The position numbers and the translations under genes were made by a program. Positions 7,689 to 7,854 of a DNA stretch of 7,854 nucleotides are shown piece by piece. Source of the stretch: Flavobacteriaceae bacterium (GTDB lineage Bacteria > Bacteroidota > Bacteroidia > Flavobacteriales > Flavobacteriaceae); NCBI GenBank assembly GCA_018662905.1, contig JABJFE010000022.1, positions 1 through 7,854 of the forward strand, given 5' to 3'. The notes beneath the pieces were generated by a model. The model was not told where the DNA came from, did not search any database, and saw only the letters and a list, made by a program, of their open reading frames with translations. Each line of letters opens with the position of its first letter. The stretch's first letter is position 1.

Positions 7689-7719
7689 TTGCTTTATCAT
7701 CAAGTAAATCATATATTTG
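7689..7719 (+). promoter_or_regulatory. Predicted secDF promoter (TTG-N20-TATATTTG)
   Basis: The best promoter in the window: TTG at 7689-7691, a 20-base spacer, and a perfect TAnnTTTG box (TATATTTG, 7712-7719) followed by C. The start of transcription would be near 7726, leaving a leader of about 29 bases before the ATG at 7755. It suggests that the downstream gene can be expressed apart from gyrB-mdh, although read-through is also possible because no strong terminator follows mdh. Confidence 0.65.
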
Positions 7720-7754
7720 CTCGTTTTAAAAAAAGAACTCATAAATAAAATATT

Positions 7755-7854
7755 ATGCATAATAATGGTCTAATAAAGTTTTTTGCTTTTTGTTTCACTC
7801 TTGTAAGTGTTTATCAGATTTCATTCACTTTTATAACATCAGGCATTGAGGATA
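7755..7854 (+). CDS. secDF: Protein translocase SecDF, N-terminal fragment
   Basis: Only 33 codons are present before the window ends. The peptide begins MHNNGLIKFFAFCF and continues with a hydrophobic stretch (about residues 6-28) that would form the first transmembrane helix. This short polar start, the GLIK segment and the following FTFI are what I recall of flavobacterial SecDF, a fusion of SecD and SecF that uses the proton gradient to help pull exported proteins through SecYEG. The position directly after gyrB-mdh supports the call, since this order is familiar in flavobacteria. The fusion itself, the periplasmic domain and the other helices cannot be seen here. The ATG at 7755 is the first in frame after a well-placed promoter. 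The fragment could be another inner-membrane protein, but SecDF is clearly the best fit. Confidence 0.75.
   Translation, partial: MHNNGLIKFFAFCFTLVSVYQISFTFITSGIED

Noticed and set aside
1..7854. Search by eye for CRISPR repeats, insertion sequences, tRNA or rRNA genes, riboswitches, prophage or defence genes
   Set aside because: Nothing found: coding sequence covers almost the whole window, and the gaps are short and A/T-rich without long repeats.

Overview
The window reads as a piece of core chromosome from a low-GC member of the Bacteroidota, most likely class Flavobacteriia. Three things point there. The protein sequences are of flavobacterial type (TypA, GyrB, an LDH-like Mdh, AsnB with the MCGIVC start). 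The order gyrB, mdh, secDF is one I recall from flavobacteria. The gaps between genes carry promoter boxes of the Bacteroidota form TAnnTTTG, while clear Shine-Dalgarno sequences are missing and start codons sit in A/T-rich leaders. The kdsA gene implies a Gram-negative, LPS-making cell. No database search was run, so the taxonomic call is from recognition only.

Layout, left to right. The 5' part of kdsA (KDO-8-phosphate synthase) runs leftward off the window edge. A 110-bp divergent gap separates it from typA (ribosome-associated GTPase), which runs rightward. typA converges on ftsE, with only 41 bp between the stop codons. ftsE is an ABC-type ATPase of the cell-division complex, and no ftsX lies in the window. 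A very A/T-rich 185-bp divergent gap carries a promoter for asnB (glutamine-hydrolysing asparagine synthetase). After a 122-bp gap with its own promoter come gyrB (DNA gyrase subunit B) and, 18 bp later, mdh (malate dehydrogenase), probably one transcript. A 109-bp gap with a good promoter leads to the first 33 codons of a secDF-like gene, cut by the right edge. No stretch above 300 bases lacks a gene.

The genes are housekeeping functions rather than one pathway: LPS precursor synthesis, translation/ribosome assembly, division, amino-acid synthesis, DNA supercoiling, the TCA cycle and protein export. All complete genes keep their family's key catalytic residues and look intact. The one possible exception is the short C-terminus of TypA. 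I found no CRISPR array, mobile element, phage gene, toxin-antitoxin pair, tRNA or rRNA, and no sign of an undescribed system. The points worth a second look are small: promoter architecture, two dyad symmetries near promoters, the TypA tail, and the proper start of asnB.
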